A DNA stretch of 64,000 bases from Apus apus. Lineage: Eukaryota; Chordata; Aves; Apodiformes; Apodidae. A program made the position numbers and the translations under genes. The notes beneath the pieces were generated by a model. The model saw nothing but the letters and a program-made list of their open reading frames with translations, had not been told where the DNA came from and did not search any database. Below are positions 34,526 through 45,000 of this stretch, piece by piece (position 1 is the stretch's first letter; the number at the start of each line of letters is the position of its first letter). The stretch is from NCBI RefSeq assembly GCF_020740795.1, contig NC_067285.1, positions 34,481,318 to 34,545,317 of the forward strand, in the 5' to 3' direction.

Positions 34526-35451
34526 GATCTCACTGTAACAGCAACCACTGGTGAGAGCTTTTCTCCTCCCAAACACCTGCTTGAAGAGAGTAACCAAAAA
34601 AAAAAAAAAACACCACCCGACCCAAACCCAACCCCCAAATCTTGGTCTCTTTACCCTGACCAGCAGAGAGGAGCTGCCACGGGCAGGCCAGGCCCTCCTG
34701 CTCTGCTCTTCAGCCACCAACCTGGCTCTAAAATATCAAGAGAACCAGGGGGGAAATAAAAACAAATCCACTGGGATGGGGAAGGGAGAAAAAAAAGGAG
34801 GTTGGGAAAAGGGGACGTTTAGAAAAAACAGCCCCCCAAAAAATTAAAAATCATAAAAAAGAGGGAATAAAAAAAGAAGTGGTTTCCCTCCAGCTCCTGT
34901 CCATAAGTTTCTCTTCTTGTCTTGGCTTTTTTGGCTCGGAGCAACAGGGTCCCTGCATCCACAAAGGATGTCCTCACCTCCTGCCATCCAAGGAGCTCTG
35001 AGACCTCCTTGAGGGGGGGCTGGGAGGGTCTCAGCTTTAAGGAAAATATATTCATTTCTATATAACGTATATATTTGTGTGTCTCACCACCAGCCACACG
35101 CACGGACATGTTTTCTACTTGCACTCACTCACTCATGCCCCTCCAAGGCTGGGTCACCTCCCCACCCAGAGCTGCCCATGGGAGAGACAATCCCATTCCC
35201 TTGGGTTTTGGTGGGATTTGGCTTCACACCTTCATCCTACACCCCTCCCCCTAAAAGAAAAATAAAACTATGAATAAAAAGTGGGGGGGGTAGGTGGAAG
35301 AGAGGAGCTCCCAAGCAGCCACCACACCGAACACACCATCGAGCAAATAAGTTACGGGGTGGAAAGTGCACAAAGCCTGCAGCAGGGATTGGAGCCTTCC
35401 CTGGGATGCAGAGCCACCATCCCAGCAGGCCATGGGTTCCCTGGGGTGAGG

Positions 35452-35500
35452 GATGGATGGATGGATGGATGGATGGATGGATGGATGGATGGATGGATGG
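35452..35500. repeat. (GGAT)n microsatellite in the EIF4EBP2 3' UTR
   Basis: About 12 perfect GGAT units. If the 3' UTR extends to 34.5 kb, the mRNA carries this as (AUCC)n. Confidence 0.93.
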
Positions 35501-36658
35501 AGCAGGCACTCAGGTGGAGGGGTGCTGAGAAAACGGCACTTGAGAAGGTTGCGAAGCTGTTGACGGCTCCCAACAGGCAGTAGAAGATAATAAGAGGGGG
35601 TTTGGGGGGTGGGACAGGACCCTGACACAGCGTCCCCCTTCCCCGGGCACCTAGTGTGTGTGTGTGTGTGTCCCCAGATCACACTGAGAGAGAGGAGGGT
35701 AAACCCAATCCCATCTCCAGGGGGTTTCAGGGTGGCCGTGACCTGCCGGGCAAGCGCACGGTGCTCCCGGCCACCACAGCCCTGCAGCCCTCCCTGGGAA
35801 CCTGGGAATTCCTGAGACATCCAAGGGCCTGGAGGGATTTTGCTCCTGTTAGGATTCACATTTTTTTATCAAGGGGGAGGGGGGGCAGGAAAGAGGAAGA
35901 TTTAAAAACAACAGCTTTGTCCCGGCCAGAGAAGCGAGGGCCCGGTTGCAGTACCAGGGATGGAAGTGAAATCTGAGGCTGGTTGGTTGGTTCCTGTGGC
36001 CCGTGGCAACGTCACCCTGAGTCCTTGGGGACACAGCCCCTGATCCCGAAGGGATCCAGGTAGGAGAGAGAGGTTGGGCACCCGGAGCACCGAAGGGAAG
36101 GGGGCTGCCCAACCTTGTCCTCTGCTGGATGCCAGCAGGGCCCTGGGAGGGGTGTGTGGGGGGGGGAACCCTAAAACCTCCCACCCCTGGGGTTGAGGAG
36201 CGATGCTCTTCCCCTTTTCCAAACTTCCTGGGAGAAGTTTGGAGCAAAGGGGCAGCTCCGGATGGTCACGGGAGGTTTGGGATAACAGGAGGATGGGGGG
36301 GGGTGTTGTGGTTGGTTGGTTTGGTTTTGGGTTGGTTTTTTTTTTGGGGGGGAGGGGGGTGTGACGAGGCAGCAGAAGAGGCAAAGGGAGGTTTTAAAAG
36401 GAAGCCCAGTTGGAGACCGGGCTGTTGGCAGAGAGAGGAGGAAGAGGGAAGGATCCAGAAGGGATTTTTCCAGCCAGCACACAGCGGGATCGGCCACCCC
36501 AGCCGGGGGGGTGGGCTCCCCCGGGAAGGAAGGTTGGGGAGGGGGGACAGCACCAGGGACCTGCCACCACCCCCTCCACCTCGCCGGGCTGGATCCCGCC
36601 GAGCCGAGCGGGACGTGCAGAGGGGCTGGGAAGTTGCTGCCTCTCCCATGGTTCCCGC

Positions 36659-37757
36659 TCAAATATCCATCTGGAACTGAGCCTCGTCCCCTGGGGAGCA
36701 GCAAAAAGGGGGGGGGGGGGGGGGGGGCGGGAAAGGAGCGTTAATCCCGGGGAAATCCCAGCTCCCATCCCCTCCCTCCCAGGGCGGGGTGTTTCTTACC
36801 CACGGATGGCTTCGTCTCGGCGTGGTTCAGGCTGTTGGAGTCCCCCCTGGGCTCCTCGGTGGCCGAGCCAGGGCTGGTGACCCCGGGAATGTCGGGGAGG
36901 TGACAAGGCGGGGTCTGGGCCATGGGGGAATTGCGACGATCCAGCAGGAACCTGCGGTCGTAGATGATCCGGGTGCCTGGGAAAAATCAGGAGAAGCAGG
37001 GGGGAGGGTGAGGAGAGGATCCACTTTAGCAGAGCAGGAGTTTCCCGGCAGGAAAAGCCAAGGAGAGACGTGGAGTGGGGGGGGGGGGGGGGTACAGGCT
37101 GATAATTCGGTGCCACAGGAACATCCCCGCGACCCCCCCCCCCCCAAGCAAGGGGTGTGTGTGTGTGTGTGTGCGTGTCCCGGAACCCGGAGCTGAGCCC
37201 CGGCCAACTCATGGCAGGGTTGGGAATAACAACCCCGGCCACGTCGGGCCCCCGAAACGTCCCCTCGGGGGGAACCAGGGATGCTCGGACTCCGGGACCA
37301 GCCCCGAAGGGTGGGTACCGAGACCCCCCCCCAGCCCCCCCGCCCCCCGGCGGGTGCGGGAAGGAGGGACCAGCTCTACCTCCCCAAAACAACCCCACTA
37401 CACCCCGCCCCGACCTTCGAGGGGCAGACGCGGCACTTCCACGCCCAACAGCGGCGACAAAGGCGACAGGACGCGACATCCAAGGGAGAGGGGGGATGTT
37501 GGGGGGGGGGTGGGAGCCGCGGAAACGCTCCCCGTGGCCGCTCCCGCCCCGTCGGGCCCTACCTCTCCCACAAGAGCTTTTTTTTTTTTGGTTTGGTTTG
37601 TTTTGTTTCGGGGCTCACCTCCCGGGGTGGTAGAGAAGAGGGTCCCGCCGGGGGTGGTGCAATAATCCGGGGGGAGCTGCGCGGCGTCGCTGAGGGTGAC
37701 GGTGCGGGTGGGGATGGCCCGGCTCTGGCTGGGCTGGCGGCCACCGGAGGACGACAT
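36659..37757 (-). CDS. EIF4EBP2: eIF4E-binding protein 2 (EIF4EBP2), 3 exons
   Basis: Coding exons 37757-37619, 36976-36800 and 36690-36659 (TGA stop) join in phase to 115 aa (human 120). The protein is a repressor of cap-dependent translation that binds eIF4E when hypophosphorylated and is released by mTORC1. Seen in the sequence: RAIP motif 13-16, TTP sites at T35 and T44, eIF4E-binding motif YDRRFLL at 52-58, NSP at S63, TPP at T68 and a C-terminal TOS motif. The segment [18 protein letters not shown] identifies paralogue 2 rather than 1 or 3. Oddities: the TOS reads FQMDI instead of FEMDI; the Asn-rich C-terminal stretch of mammals is replaced by [14 protein letters not shown]; introns are only 642 and 109 bp. 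The CpG-rich 5' flank is shared with a tRNA gene and faces LRRC20 head to head. Confidence 0.95.
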
Positions 37758-37883
37758 GGCTATTGTCCCCGCGGAGGCGGTGCGGGGGCGGGCAGCACCG
37801 CCCCAAGGCCCGGCCCCCCCCCCGGATCCGCCCCCCCGGGACCCGCAGCCGCTCCCACCCCCCCCCCAAGTTTGATCCCGCAC

Positions 37884-37900
37884 CGGGATTCGAACCCGCC
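37884..37900 (-). promoter_or_regulatory. Orphan Pol III B-box (tRNA T-arm-like)
   Basis: The minus strand reads GGCGGGTTCGAATCCCG, a perfect B-box (GGTTCGANNCC) with most of a T-stem, followed by GTGCGGGATC like a tRNA 3' acceptor. The matching 5' acceptor half and anticodon arm are not found to the right, so this is a tRNA remnant or an isolated TFIIIC site, not a functional tRNA. It lies 55 bp from the tRNA-Glu gene in opposite orientation. Confidence 0.55.
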
Positions 37901-37907
37901 ACCCCAG

Positions 37908-37926
37908 CCGCCAGCAGGGGGCAGCC
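37908..37926 (+). promoter_or_regulatory. CTCF-type insulator motif
   Basis: CCGCCAGCAGGGGGCAGCC contains CCAGCAGGGGGCAG at 37911-37924, a full match to the CTCF core CCASYAGRKGGCRS. It lies 31 bp before the tRNA-Glu gene and about 155 bp upstream of the EIF4EBP2 start codon. Binding is inferred from the motif only. Confidence 0.65.
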
Positions 37927-37954
37927 GCGGGGCCGGGAGGGGCTGCCCGCGCCC

Positions 37955-38026
37955 TCCCACGTGGTCTAGCGGTGAGGATTCCTGGCTTTCACCCAGGCGG
38001 CCCGGGTTCGACTCCCGGCGTGGGAA
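37955..38026 (+). tRNA. tRNA-Glu (UUC)
   Basis: A 72-nt cloverleaf. The acceptor arm TCCCACG (37955-37961) pairs with CGTGGGA (38019-38025), with discriminator A at 38026. The anticodon stem CCTGG/CCAGG encloses loop CTTTCAC, anticodon TTC at 37988-37990. A-box TGGTCTAGCGG at 37962-37972, B-box GGTTCGACTCC at 38005-38015, and a TTTT Pol III terminator at 38033-38036. No intron. It is nearly identical to vertebrate tRNA-Glu-TTC genes, so it is likely active. It lies between divergent EIF4EBP2 and LRRC20. Confidence 0.97.
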
Positions 38027-38224
38027 GGAGGGTTTTGTTTCAAGGGGGGGGGGGGGGGGGTGGGGTAGGTCCCACCTTCTGGCCAAGCGTTTTGGCTGAA
38101 GGGAGGCGGTCGGGGAAGGGGATAAGCTGAGGGGAGCGGTCAGGAGAAGGGATGCGTCGCCGTGCCCCAAATGCTGCAACCTGGAAAGGGGGGAATTCTG
38201 CACCCCGAGGGTTCCCGGGAAACC

Positions 38225-38830
38225 TGGGAAAACGGGATGTATCCCCACATCCCAGGCTAGAAAAAGGGGGTGCATCCTCACATCCCAAATCAGAAGAAGG
38301 GGATGCATCCTCACATCTCAAACCAGAAGAAAGAAGTACATCCCCACATCCCAAACCAGAAGAAGGAACTGTATCCCCACATCCCCAGTGTGCTGACCCA
38401 AAAAGCTGGGAATCCCACACCCCAAGGGCTACACCAGATGGCCAGGAAAGGGCTCATCACCACATCCCAAAGTACCAACCCAGAAGGTTGGGAATCCTGT
38501 GCCTTGAAGGCCACTGAAGATAAATGGGAAAGGGGATGTATCTCCATATCCCAAACCAGGAAAGTGGATGCATCCCCATATCCCACACTAGAAAAGGGGA
38601 CACATCCCTGTATCCCAAAATACCAGCCCAGAAAGTTGGGAATCTCACACCCCAAGGGCTACAGCACCCCTAGATCACCAGGAGAAGGAATGCATTGCTA
38701 TATCCCTTCCATATCCCAAAACACCAACCTGGAAATTGGGGGACACCATAGCCTGAGAGCCACTCCAGCCTCAAGATCACTGGGAAAGGGGATGCACCCC
38801 CATATCCCAAAGAAAAAAAGCTGGGAATTT
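38225..38830. repeat. Decayed minisatellite between the tRNA and LRRC20
   Basis: About 20 imperfect units of roughly 28-40 bp sharing ATCCCCACATCCCAAACCAG and AGAAGGGGATGCATCC, interspersed with longer CCAGAAAGTTGGGAATC units. It fills most of the space between the tRNA gene and the LRRC20 start codon, so the LRRC20 promoter or 5' UTR must lie within or beside it. No non-coding LRRC20 exon could be fixed. Confidence 0.8.
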
Positions 38831-39010
38831 CCTACCCTGAGGTCCGTGCCAGCCCCAGGCTCCCTCCTTCCCTCCCTCCCTCCCCTGGGAATGCTGATCC
38901 CAGGGGTTATTTTTAGCATCCCTCTCCCGAGAGGCCGGAGCGGCGGGTTTCTCCCTCCAGCCCTGGATCCCACCAGTCCAAGCAGATTCCCAGCGGGACC
39001 AGGCACCCTC

Positions 39011-42000
39011 ATGCAGAGGAGGATGGGGGAGGCAGTGGCCAGGGTGGCCAGGAAGGTGAACCACACGGTGGAGAACAAAACAGATTCCCTGGGTAAGCTC
39101 CAGCTCCCGCCCGGAGAAGGATCAGGTATCCGGGAGTGGGGATATTTTTGTGGCTGTGGTCTAAAAAAAAGCTGTTGGTCCCAGCTCTGGGTGCTGCTCC
39201 CACACCCCCAGGGAAGAGAAAAGCCACCCCAAAGGGCTCTCAGCCCTCCCAGAATTGGAGTGGGATCCCATCATCCCATGGGATGTGCCCCAGGGATAGT
39301 TTTCCCTTGCTAGGGATGGCAGGAGCGTGCCCAGGGAAAGCCCTGCTCCATCCTCACCAGCAGTGGAGGAGACAATCCTGCACTGCTCAACCTTCTCCAG
39401 GGGTTTAGGGACACAGGGAAGGGCAATTCCTGAAGTTGGGATGTTATTAGACATGGGCTAAAGGGGTTGGCAGCCTAGAGGTCAATGCAGCGTGACTTGG
39501 GGTTGAAGGCACCTGAGGTGGAACCAGCTTAGCCTGGCTGGCCTGAGGCTTGGGGAGGGGATTGGCCCCCTGTGCTGGGCACTGGGGAGGGGGGCACCTC
39601 AAGTCCCAGGATCAGTTTTGGGCCCCTCAGGACAAGGAGGACATGGAGGGGCTGGAACGTGTCCAGAGAAGGAGCTGGAGCACAAGTCCTATGAGGAGCA
39701 GCTGGGGGAGTCCAGCCTGGAGAAGAGGAGGCTGAGGGGAGACCTGCTGGCTCTGCAACTGCCTGAGAGGAGGTTGGAGCCAGGGGGAACAGGCTCTTCT
39801 CCCAAGGAAGACATGATAGGACAAGAGGAAATGCCCTCCAGTTATTCCAGGGGAGGTTTAGGTTGGATATCAGGAAGAATTTCTTCCCTACAAGGGTCAT
39901 CAGACCCTGGCCCAGGCTGCGGTGGGGTCACCAGCCCTGGAGGTGTTTGAAAGATGGTGCTGAGGGACACAGTTTAGCATCAGACTCAGAAGAGCTGGGT
40001 TAATGGTTAGGCTCGATCTCCAAGGTCTTCTTCCAACCAGAAGAATTCTCCAACTCCAAGGACCCCCACCATGGGGAGGAGCTGCACCCATGGGTGGCAG
40101 CACCCAGCTGGGCAAACCGGGCACTGAGGGGTGGAAAACAAGACAGCAAACATTGCTCCATCCCAGCCAGGGTGGGTTGCAAGGTGCCTTGGGTCTCTCT
40201 GTGGGCAGATCTGGCCAACTGCAAGCTGATGACCTTCCCTGTGGGCATCTACAAAGCCATGAGGAGCGTCACCGAGGGGATCCACCACATCTCCCTGGCA
40301 AACAACGAGCTCAAGTCCCTCACCAGCCGATTCGTCACCACCTTCAGCCAGCTGAGAGGTAAGGGCCAGCCCCAGCACTTCCCAACAGCCACTTCCCAAC
40401 CCCCAGCACCTAGGAAAGAGCCCTGGAGAGTGTCTCCACCACCCTTTTTGCTCCTCTGCACTTACACCTCACGCCAAGCATGAGCTCTGCCCCTCAACAA
40501 GCCATTTTTTCCTTACCTTTTCTAGCCCTTTGCAAGAAGAGGACACTGGTTTTGCTCTCCTCCACCCCTTCCCACCTCCAGCCAGCCTGAGGGGCAGCCA
40601 GACTGCTGCAGGGTCACTCATCACCCTCCAGCTCCCTCCAAGGATGGGGCTGGGGATGGCAGAGGGTGGGAATGGCAGCCTGGACGTGACAGTGGGTGGC
40701 AGGGATGGAGCACTGCAGGCTGCAGAAGGTCTGCTGGTGGCCCCAGGGCAGGTTGGATGGGGCTTAGAGCAACCTAGGCTGGTGGGAGGTGTCCCTGCCC
40801 ATGCAGGGGGGTTGGAACTGGATGATCTTGAAGGTCCCTTCCAACGCAAACCATTCCAGGATCCAGAGCATCCAGCACTGTGGGGTCTGCACTGGGGCTT
40901 CTGCCTGCAGCACCATCCAGGGCTCTGGTAGCTTTTAAAAGCCCATCTATTTTCCTCATCTCACATCCTGCACAAGTGTCGAGGTGGTGGGTGCCAGGAG
41001 AAGCTTCCTGGGTTGTGCTGGAGCTGGAACATCACCCTTGAAAACACCCCTGACACTGGAGCAAAGCAGCAGGTTGAACAAAGAAATCAATTTTCATTTA
41101 CTGGACAGCACAGGGAACTGAAAGGGGGGGGGAAGTCTTGTTTCCCAGCAAGGGCTTTGAAGAAATCACTCAGGTGATGAAGATACCAGGCCTCAGCAGG
41201 GTGCCAGGGTCACCCAGGGGCTGGGAACAGCCTGAATAAGGCAGGACCTATAAATACCAGGTATGAGCAGGGGCAGCTTGTGTGGGTTATTTATAGAGCA
41301 GCAAACCCTGGGGCACCCAAGAAGGACAGAGGGATTTGGGTGCCTGTTCCCATGGCTAAACAGCCTCTCCTGCAGGAGCTCATTTCTGGGGAAGGGGGGA
41401 GGGGAAAAAAAAAAAAAAGCACCACAGGGGTTTCAACTCCAGAGACTAGATATCTTTTTTTTTGCATATAAATGCATCTCTTCCACCATAGCTCGGGCAC
41501 GGGGAGATGGAAAACCAGCCTCAAGCTGTGCCAAGCACCCAGCAAGGTGGGAACTGCACTGGCTTCAGGAAGAAAGATGGCTTGTTTCCACAGCCCCTGC
41601 TTGCTGGAGTTTCATGAGGGAAGCCTGAGGAAGCCAGGAATTGTATCAGCCCTAAAAGCAGGATCTGCAGCAGGATAAAGGATCACGGCAAATCGTGGAG
41701 ATGAGCAAAATAATAGCAATAATAATAATGATCCCTTTTTGGGGGGGGCTTTGGAATCTCACTGCTAGACCTGGCGGCCCGTGGGGGACAGAGGCAGTAC
41801 ATTCAGTTATGGATTAATGACTTTTCACATCTTTTCTCCTCCCTTTCCCACTCTCTTTCCCAAACTGGTAGAGCTCAACTTAGCAGGCAACTACCTGCAC
41901 CGCCTGCCCCAGGAGCTCACCTCCCTCCTGCACCTCCGGGCCATCAACCTCTCCAGGAACAGATTCCGATGTTTCCCAGAGCCTCTGGCTGCTGTCACCA

Positions 42001-45000
42001 GCCTGGAGACCATCGACCTGGAAGAGAATGAGATCACAGGTGAGGAGAAGCTTCCCTGGCTGGCTGGAAGGATGAACATCACCTCAGGGACCAACCGCGT
42101 CCCTAGGCGGGGAGGGAGGGATGGTGGCTGGAAGTTTGGCTCCAGGTGCAGCATCCTGAGGGATTTGCTTCCTGAGCCAGCAAAAAGAGCACGAATTTGG
42201 CAAGGGGAGAGGCAGCCTGGGTGCAGGGGAAAGGTTAATTAGGCAGAGCCTCCTTAGCTGCTTGCTTTGGCTGAGGTTTTGAGCTGCCTCCTGGGGTGAG
42301 GCTGTTGAAGGCGCCAAGGTGGTGGGGGGGGGGGGGGGGAAGGAAAATCAAGGCCAATTCAAGCTGCTCCACTCCTCATGCTGGGAATCCAGCTCACACA
42401 GGCAGCTCCAGCTGGGACTCCAAATCACCAGATCTAACCCCCCCCCAAAAAAAAAAAAATCCAGACCTGACTTCAGAACCCAGCCCTAAGGATGCTGGGC
42501 TGTTTGCTGCCAGGCAAAGCCAGGGCACAAGCCCACCTGGACATTTCCCAAAGCAAAGAGCAGCTGTAATCCCTACAAAATTCCCCTCAAAACCAGCCAA
42601 GTTAAAGGAAATGGGAAGAGCTGCTCATCCCCCCACCCTGAAGGCAGAGGAAAAACTTTCATGTGCAAAGCTGGAGCCTTTGGAGTCCCTAAAAGCTGAG
42701 CAAAAGGGGCAGCAGCTGCACATCCATAAAAGGGGATTTATTTAGGAGCCAACTTTCAAAAGTGCCCAGGCTGGAGCATCCCAGATCCCCAGGGAAAGGA
42801 ATATCAAGTCCACTCCATTTTGCTGTTTCACCTGGGATGGTTTCAGCTGCTCCTGGGGAAGCAACAGCTTTATTAACAGCATCAGCTTCTCCCTGGCCTT
42901 GCCTGTACGAGATATTAACTGTTGCTCCCAGGAGAGCCAGCAGAAAACGTGGCTTTTCCTCACCCACTTTCATTCCCTCCATCACTTTCCCAGCCTCACT
43001 GACCAGCTTCCCAGCAGGAAGGTGGAAGCTGAGCTCTCCAAGTTTCTCATTACCTTCCCGTTTTGTGCAAGCAGGCTGCTGCAGGAAGGGAATACAGCTT
43101 TTCCTTGCATTTTTTTTCTTCCCCTTCCCCTGCCTAAATGCAGGGAGGAAAGGATGTATCAAGGGTTGCATCCAGTTGGGTTCATCCTCAGGGAAGAGGG
43201 GAGGTAAAAAAACCCAACTGCCAGGCTTGGCCACCTCACAGCAGCAGACTCAGGAAGAATAATCACCTGCTAGAAAGGAACAAGTTCAAGTCAAAAACGT
43301 TTCAGGGCTGTATCTTGTCCGTGAAAGGCAAGATTTCCATGTTTTGGAGATGAGCAGGATGCTGCCTGGCTGGAGATTCATCTAGTTGATGCATGTTCTG
43401 GGAAGTGAAGAGGGAGAGATAAGAAAGGCAGGGTTATTACAGCCAATTTTTGGGCAAGGAAATGAAAGTTCAGGTCATTGCATCACTCTCAGGAACCCAC
43501 CCCAAAACCTCCTTCACACAACAGCCTCCCCCCAAACCAGACCATCCCAAGAGCCACAGCACCCCAAGTCCTTCAGCTCCAAGGAAAAGCATCTCCTCCC
43601 CAGCTTCACCTCCTGGGAGGATGGTGAAACCTCCTGGATTGCCTTCAGGGCTGAGCTTGCAAGGACCAAGCTCCTCAGGAAGCCTGCAGCTGGGCTGTGA
43701 GATGAGCCTTGGTGCCAGTTATCTGCACATTCATTTTCCCTTTTAATATGCTAATACAGATTTATATATTATTTATGAGCTTGTTTTTTATAAAGGCTCT
43801 TTCCCTCCCCTGCTAGCCTGGCACAGGAGAAGAAGGAGAGTTAAGGAGAGCCCACCAGCTTGAATTTCACTGGCACAAGTGCTGTTTTTCCTTAAGAGCC
43901 AAACAGAATTTGAGCCCTTCACCCTCATGGCACCCCAGGAGAGCTGAGGCCAGGCTGGAGGAGATGCCACCTTCCCCTTCTCACCCACCACAGCTGGCTG
44001 AGCACCCCATTTTAGGGTCTCACCAGGCCTCCCCATCTTTGAAGAAGCTCCTGAGGTACCTGGAAGCTCATCCAGGTGCTGCTCTCCCAACACCTCCTGC
44101 CCCCCCTCCAGCCAGCCCAGCATGGTGAAGGAGCCACCCTAGCACTTCAGAAGCTGCCTTTTGCTGCCTTTTATAGTTGAGGAGCCAGGTTACACCCCTG
44201 AGCCCAATAACGAGGGGAGGACCCTGCTCCAGATCACAAAACCCAATCAGGATGCTCCACAGGTGGGAGATGGAGCTTGGGGGTGGATTGGGGCTCCCTC
44301 CAAGCAGCAGGGAGGTTTGTGGGTGGTCTGGTTTGGGGTGGGTTTTTTTTTGGTGCTGCAGCAGCTGTGTCCAATTCCCTGTCCATCCCTGCCCTCCCAG
44401 GGGTGCTGGAGGAGCTGGTGGAGCTGCAAAGCTGATGCAAAAAAAGCACTTGTTGAAAAGGGGGCTGAGTCACCTGGTATTGAACTGGAGATGGGAGGTG
44501 ATGTTTCCCAGCCAAAGGGAAACAGGAGTGAAAGGAGATGAAATAATGCCTGCCTGGAGTCTGTGGGCTCTGAAAAGAAACATTTAGTGCCATGAACTGC
44601 CCCTTTCACACTCAATAAGCTCTTAAACCTGGAAGGTAATTCTGTATATACTAACAGCAGAGCTTTTAACTCTTTCCCTGCTAATTAGAGTGATAACCAG
44701 TGCCCGTTGGGGAGTTTTTTTGCTGCTTGAAGCTTCAGCTTTTCTTCCCCTTCTTCCTTGATGAGTAGTTGAACATGTTGAGACAGCAAGGGGGATGCTG
44801 GAGACCACTACCAAGTCACTCTTAGTTTGGGATAATGGCATGGAAAAGAAGTCTTCAGTAATAGCCAGCGAGTGGGTTTCCATCCATATCATGGAATGGT
44901 TTGGGTTGGAAGGAACCTTCAAAATCATCTGGTTCCGACCCCCCCTGCATGGGCAGGGACACCTCCCACCAGCCCAGGTTGCTCCAAGCCCCATCCAACC

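Noticed and set aside
37872-37960. Second functional tRNA gene on the minus strand.
   Set aside because: Only the T-arm and a 3' acceptor-like tail exist; no complementary 5' acceptor, D-arm or anticodon arm could be found.
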